Shown here piece after piece: positions 60,185 to 64,000 of a stretch of DNA of 64,000 nucleotides. This DNA comes from Amaranthus tricolor. Taxonomy: Eukaryota > Streptophyta > Magnoliopsida > Caryophyllales > Amaranthaceae. Made by a program: the position numbers and the translations under genes. The notes beneath the pieces were generated by a model. It saw nothing but the letters and a program-made list of their open reading frames with translations, was not told the origin of the DNA and did no database searches. The stretch covers positions 9,284,815 through 9,348,814 of the forward strand of contig NC_080053.1 in assembly GCF_026212465.1 (NCBI RefSeq), in the 5' to 3' direction. Positions within the stretch are counted from its first letter, which is position 1; the number at the start of each line of letters is the position of its first letter.

Positions 60185-60739
60185 TTTTTCCCTCCTTTTT
60201 TTTTTTAATTTTTCTTATCTGTTTCCGCTGCACTTGAGCAGAAGGCATTTCAGTGGTTATCGTAGTATACTCCATGGAAGTAATTTTATTTATAAAAATA
60301 TAACTCGCAACCGGGTCCCGACCTCGAATTTACGGGCACTCGAAAGATAGGACCCGTCGAGGCGGGTCGATGCGCATACGAACGAATTGTCCGAAAGAGG
60401 CGTGCGTCGGTGCGTTCGTGTAAGCGGAAATTGCACCGGGTCCCGTCGGAAGTCCCCGCGGAAGCGCGCCCGGCATGGATGGCCTCTTGATTTCCAAGTG
60501 TTGCGCGGATTTCTCAAATATTTTGTCGCTTTTTTGTTGCGAGTTCACCTGGCTTTTAAAGCCGGCGGACTCTTTTGTGAATCGGACAATACCGGGAGGG
60601 TGAAAAACGGTATTCGGGAAGGAGAAGGCTCGAAATAGGGGTCTCGGCTGCGAATTTACGAGCTTTGGAATGCTCTGGTTTTTTTTTTTTTTTTTTGGGC
60701 GGCATTGCGCATGTAAACAAATTGCTACGGTGAATGAAC

Positions 60740-60858
60740 GGGTGCGATCATACCAGCACTAATGCACCGGATCCCATCAGAACTCCGCAGTTAAGCGTGC
60801 TTGGGCGAGAGTAGTACTAGGATGGGTGACCTCCTGGGAAGTCCTCGTGTTGCACCCC
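60740..60858 (+). rRNA. 5S rRNA, copy 91
   Basis: Consensus gene. Spacer: tract 1 T11, a = A, b = C, tract 2 T18; next copy 674 bp on. Confidence 0.98.
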
Positions 60859-61413
60859 TTTTTCCCTCCTTTTTTTTTTTAATTTTTCTTATCTGTTTCC
60901 GCTGCACTTGAGCAGAAGGCATTTCAGTGGTTATCGTAGTATACTCCATGGAAGTAATTTTATTTATAAAAATATAACTCGCAACCGGGTCCCGACCTCG
61001 AATTTACGGGCACTCGAAAGATAGGACCCGTCGAGGCGGGTCGATGCGCATACGAACGAATTGTCCGAAAGAGGCGTGCGTCGGTGCGTTCGTGTAAGCG
61101 GAAATTGCACCGGGTCCCGTCGGAAGTCCCCGCGGAAGCGCGCCCGGCATGGATGGCCTCTTGATTTCCAAGTGTTGCGCGGATTTCTCAAATATTTTGT
61201 CGCTTTTTTGTTGCGAGTTCACCTGGCTTTTAAAGCCGGCGGACTCTTTTGTGAATCGGACAATACCGGGAGGGTGAAAAACGGTATTCGGGAAGGAGAA
61301 GGCTCGAAATAGGGGTCTCGGCTGCGAATTTACGAGCTTTGGAATGCTCTGGTTTTTTTTTTTTTTTTTTGGGCGGCATTGCGCATGTAAACAAATTGCT
61401 ACGGTGAATGAAC

Positions 61414-61532
61414 GGGTGCGATCATACCAGCACTAATGCACCGGATCCCATCAGAACTCCGCAGTTAAGCGTGCTTGGGCGAGAGTAGTACTAGGATGGG
61501 TGACCTCCTGGGAAGTCCTCGTGTTGCACCCC
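61414..61532 (+). rRNA. 5S rRNA, copy 92
   Basis: Consensus gene. Spacer: form v, a = A, b = C, tract 2 T19; next copy 674 bp on. Counterpart of copy 86, 4,040 bp away. Confidence 0.98.
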
Positions 61533-62087
61533 TTTTTCCCTCCTTTTTTTTTATATTTTCCTTATCTGTTTCCGCTGCACTTGAGCAGAAGGCATTTCAG
61601 TGGTTATCGTAGTATACTCCATGGAAGTAATTTTATTTATAAAAATATAACTCGCAACCGGGTCCCGACCTCGAATTTACGGGCACTCGAAAGATAGGAC
61701 CCGTCGAGGCGGGTCGATGCGCATACGAACGAATTGTCCGAAAGAGGCGTGCGTCGGTGCGTTCGTGTAAGCGGAAATTGCACCGGGTCCCGTCGGAAGT
61801 CCCCGCGGAAGCGCGCCCGGCATGGATGGCCTCTTGATTTCCAAGTGTTGCGCGGATTTCTCAAATATTTTGTCGCTTTTTTGTTGCGAGTTCACCTGGC
61901 TTTTAAAGCCGGCGGACTCTTTTGTGAATCGGACAATACCGGGAGGGTGAAAAACGGTATTCGGGAAGGAGAAGGCTCGAAATAGGGGTCTCGGCTGCGA
62001 ATTTACGAGCTTTGGAATGCTCTGGTTTTTTTTTTTTTTTTTTTGGGCGGCATTGCGCATGTAAACAAATTGCTACGGTGAATGAAC

Positions 62088-62206
62088 GGGTGCGATCATA
62101 CCAGCACTAATGCACCGGATCCCATCAGAACTCCGCAGTGAAGCGTGCTTGGGCGAGAGTAGTACTAGGATGGGTGACCTCCTGGGAAGTCCTCGTGTTG
62201 CACCCC
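62088..62206 (+). rRNA. 5S rRNA, copy 93, variant T53G
   Basis: Carries the box A change T53G (base 62140). Spacer: form v, a = A, b = T, tract 2 T16, as after copy 87; next copy 671 bp on. Confidence 0.97.
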
Positions 62207-62758
62207 TTTTTCCCTCCTTTTTTTTTATATTTTCCTTATCTGTTTCCGCTGCACTTGAGCAGAAGGCATTTCAGTGGTTATCGTAGTATACTCCATGGAA
62301 GTAATTTTATTTATAAAAATATAACTCGCAACCGGGTCCCGACCTCGAATTTACGGGCACTCGAAAGATAGGACCCGTCGAGGCGGGTCGATGCGCATAC
62401 GAACGAATTGTCCGAAAGAGGCGTGCGTCGGTGCGTTCGTGTAAGCGGAAATTGCACCGGGTCCCGTCGGAAGTCCCCGCGGAAGCGCGCCCGGCATGGA
62501 TGGCCTCTTGATTTCCAAGTGTTGCGCGGATTTCTCAAATATTTTGTCGCTTTTTTGTTGCGAGTTCACCTGGCTTTTAAAGCCGGCGGACTCTTTTGTG
62601 AATCGGACAATACCGGGAGGGTGAAAAACGGTATTTGGGAAGGAGAAGGCTCGAAATAGGGGTCTCGGCTGCGAATTTACGAGCTTTGGAATGCTCTGGT
62701 TTTTTTTTTTTTTTTGGGCGGCATTGCGCATGTAAACAAATTGCTACGGTGAATGAAC

Positions 62759-62877
62759 GGGTGCGATCATACCAGCACTAATGCACCGGATCCCATCAGA
62801 ACTCCGCAGTTAAGCGTGCTTGGGCGAGAGTAGTACTAGGATGGGTGACCTCCTGGGAAGTCCTCGTGTTGCACCCC
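62759..62877 (+). rRNA. 5S rRNA, copy 94
   Basis: Consensus gene. Spacer: tract 1 T11, a = A, b = C, tract 2 T18; next copy 674 bp on. Confidence 0.98.
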
Positions 62878-63432
62878 TTTTTCCCTCCTTTTTTTTTTTA
62901 ATTTTTCTTATCTGTTTCCGCTGCACTTGAGCAGAAGGCATTTCAGTGGTTATCGTAGTATACTCCATGGAAGTAATTTTATTTATAAAAATATAACTCG
63001 CAACCGGGTCCCGACCTCGAATTTACGGGCACTCGAAAGATAGGACCCGTCGAGGCGGGTCGATGCGCATACGAACGAATTGTCCGAAAGAGGCGTGCGT
63101 CGGTGCGTTCGTGTAAGCGGAAATTGCACCGGGTCCCGTCGGAAGTCCCCGCGGAAGCGCGCCCGGCATGGATGGCCTCTTGATTTCCAAGTGTTGCGCG
63201 GATTTCTCAAATATTTTGTCGCTTTTTTGTTGCGAGTTCACCTGGCTTTTAAAGCCGGCGGACTCTTTTGTGAATCGGACAATACCGGGAGGGTGAAAAA
63301 CGGTATTCGGGAAGGAGAAGGCTCGAAATAGGGGTCTCGGCTGCGAATTTACGAGCTTTGGAATGCTCTGGTTTTTTTTTTTTTTTTTTGGGCGGCATTG
63401 CGCATGTAAACAAATTGCTACGGTGAATGAAC

Positions 63433-63551
63433 GGGTGCGATCATACCAGCACTAATGCACCGGATCCCATCAGAACTCCGCAGTTAAGCGTGCTTGGGCG
63501 AGAGTAGTACTAGGATGGGTGACCTCCTGGGAAGTCCTCGTGTTGCACCCC
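63433..63551 (+). rRNA. 5S rRNA, copy 95
   Basis: Consensus gene and the last complete copy. Its spacer has form v, a = A and b = C and is cut by the window edge. Confidence 0.98.
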
Positions 63552-64000
63552 TTTTTCCCTCCTTTTTTTTTATATTTTCCTTATCTGTTTCCGCTGCACT
63601 TGAGCAGAAGGCATTTCAGTGGTTATCGTAGTATACTCCATGGAAGTAATTTTATTTATAAAAATATAACTCGCAACCGGGTCCCGACCTCGAATTTACG
63701 GGCACTCGAAAGATAGGACCCGTCGAGGCGGGTCGATGCGCATACGAACGAATTGTCCGAAAGAGGCGTGCGTCGGTGCGTTCGTGTAAGCGGAAATTGC
63801 ACCGGGTCCCGTCGGAAGTCCCCGCGGAAGCGCGCCCGGCATGGATGGCCTCTTGATTTCCAAGTGTTGCGCGGATTTCTCAAATATTTTGTCGCTTTTT
63901 TGTTGCGAGTTCACCTGGCTTTTAAAGCCGGCGGACTCTTTTGTGAATCGGACAATACCGGGAGGGTGAAAAACGGTATTCGGGAAGGAGAAGGCTCGAA
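63552..64000 (+). repeat. Truncated spacer after copy 95
   Basis: This is the first 449 bp of a form v spacer, ending just before the second 25-bp sub-repeat. It shows that the array continues to the right. Nothing other than spacer elements is present. Confidence 0.95.

Larger units (their letters stand above)
1..64000 (+). repeat. 5S rDNA tandem array, 95 complete units of 670-675 bp
   Basis: The whole window is a head-to-tail array; starts of successive 5S genes are 670-675 bp apart, average about 672. All units have the same orientation and no foreign sequence interrupts them. Unit length differences come from two T tracts: tract 1 (T9-T12, after CCCTCC) and tract 2 (T14-T20, before GGGCGG). 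Two SNPs separate spacer types: site a (A or T in CTCA[A/T]ATATT) and site b (T or C in TATT[T/C]GGG). Variant form v replaces the end of tract 1 with ATATTTTCC. These markers are given for each copy below. Conservation is so high that most spacers differ only in these markers, which indicates active homogenisation. Such arrays are the normal form of 5S genes in angiosperms. Confidence 0.98.
61414..64000 (+). repeat. Higher-order block, right copy (copies 92-95 and spacers)
   Basis: This is the second member of the 4,040-bp repeat. It reaches the window edge, so its true length is unknown. Copy 90 lacks form v and T53G where copy 84 has both, which bounds the match on the left. Confidence 0.85.

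Noticed and set aside
1..64000. CRISPR-like or satellite interpretation of the regular repeats
   Set aside because: The unit is about 672 bp and contains a full 5S gene with Pol III promoter and terminator; there are no short repeats with unique spacers.
1..64000. Transposable element inserted in the array
   Set aside because: Spacing between genes never leaves 670-675 bp, so no unit contains an insertion or a large deletion.

Overview
The window is one uninterrupted piece of a plant nuclear 5S ribosomal DNA array. It holds 95 complete 119-nt 5S rRNA genes, all on the + strand and head to tail. They are separated by non-transcribed spacers of about 553 bp, giving repeat units of 670-675 bp (mostly 672). 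Bases 1-254 are the tail of the spacer of a further unit to the left, and 63552-64000 is the truncated spacer of copy 95. The 5S sequence (GGGTGCGATC start, AGTTAAGCGTGCTTG box A, GGATGGGTGACCTCCTGG box C region, TTGCACCCC end) is that of seed plants, most probably an angiosperm; I cannot name the genus from the spacer. No 18S, 5.8S or 25S sequence is present, so this is the separate 5S arrangement, not one linked to 45S rDNA. I see no protein-coding gene, transposon, tRNA or other insertion. The many open frames of 65-130 codons are the same few chance frames of the spacer, repeated in every unit.

Each unit reads: 5S gene (internal box A, intermediate element and box C); a T5 RNA polymerase III terminator directly after the gene; CCCTCC; a first T tract (tract 1, T9-T12, or a variant form v ending ATATTTTCC); an AT-rich stretch with a TATAAAAATATA core; a GC-rich, CpG-rich block with a GACCCG/CGGGTC hairpin; a moderately AT-rich block carrying two diagnostic SNPs (site a, CTCAAATATT or CTCATATATT; site b, TATTTGGG or TATTCGGG); a second T tract (tract 2, T14-T20); and a 43-bp upstream promoter region ending in C at -1. 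A degenerate 25-bp repeat lies at both ends of the spacer's central part.

By these markers the array has regions. Copies 1-16 (left end to about 11.3 kb) are almost uniform, with site b = T. Copies 17-22 are uniform with site b = C. Copies 23-74 (about 15-50 kb) are a mosaic in which T-type and a-variant spacers recur in short ordered groups such as T-type followed by a-variant. Copies 75-80 are T-type again with longer tract 2. Copies 81-95 are mostly C-type with tract 2 of 16-19 and a new spacer haplotype v, three of whose genes carry a box A substitution. At the right end a four-unit block is repeated at exactly 4,040 bp.

The genes all supply the same product, the 5S rRNA of the large ribosomal subunit, made by RNA polymerase III with TFIIIA, TFIIIC and TFIIIB. 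I found no new biological system. What is interesting is the record of unequal exchange and gene conversion within the array and the few non-consensus 5S genes.
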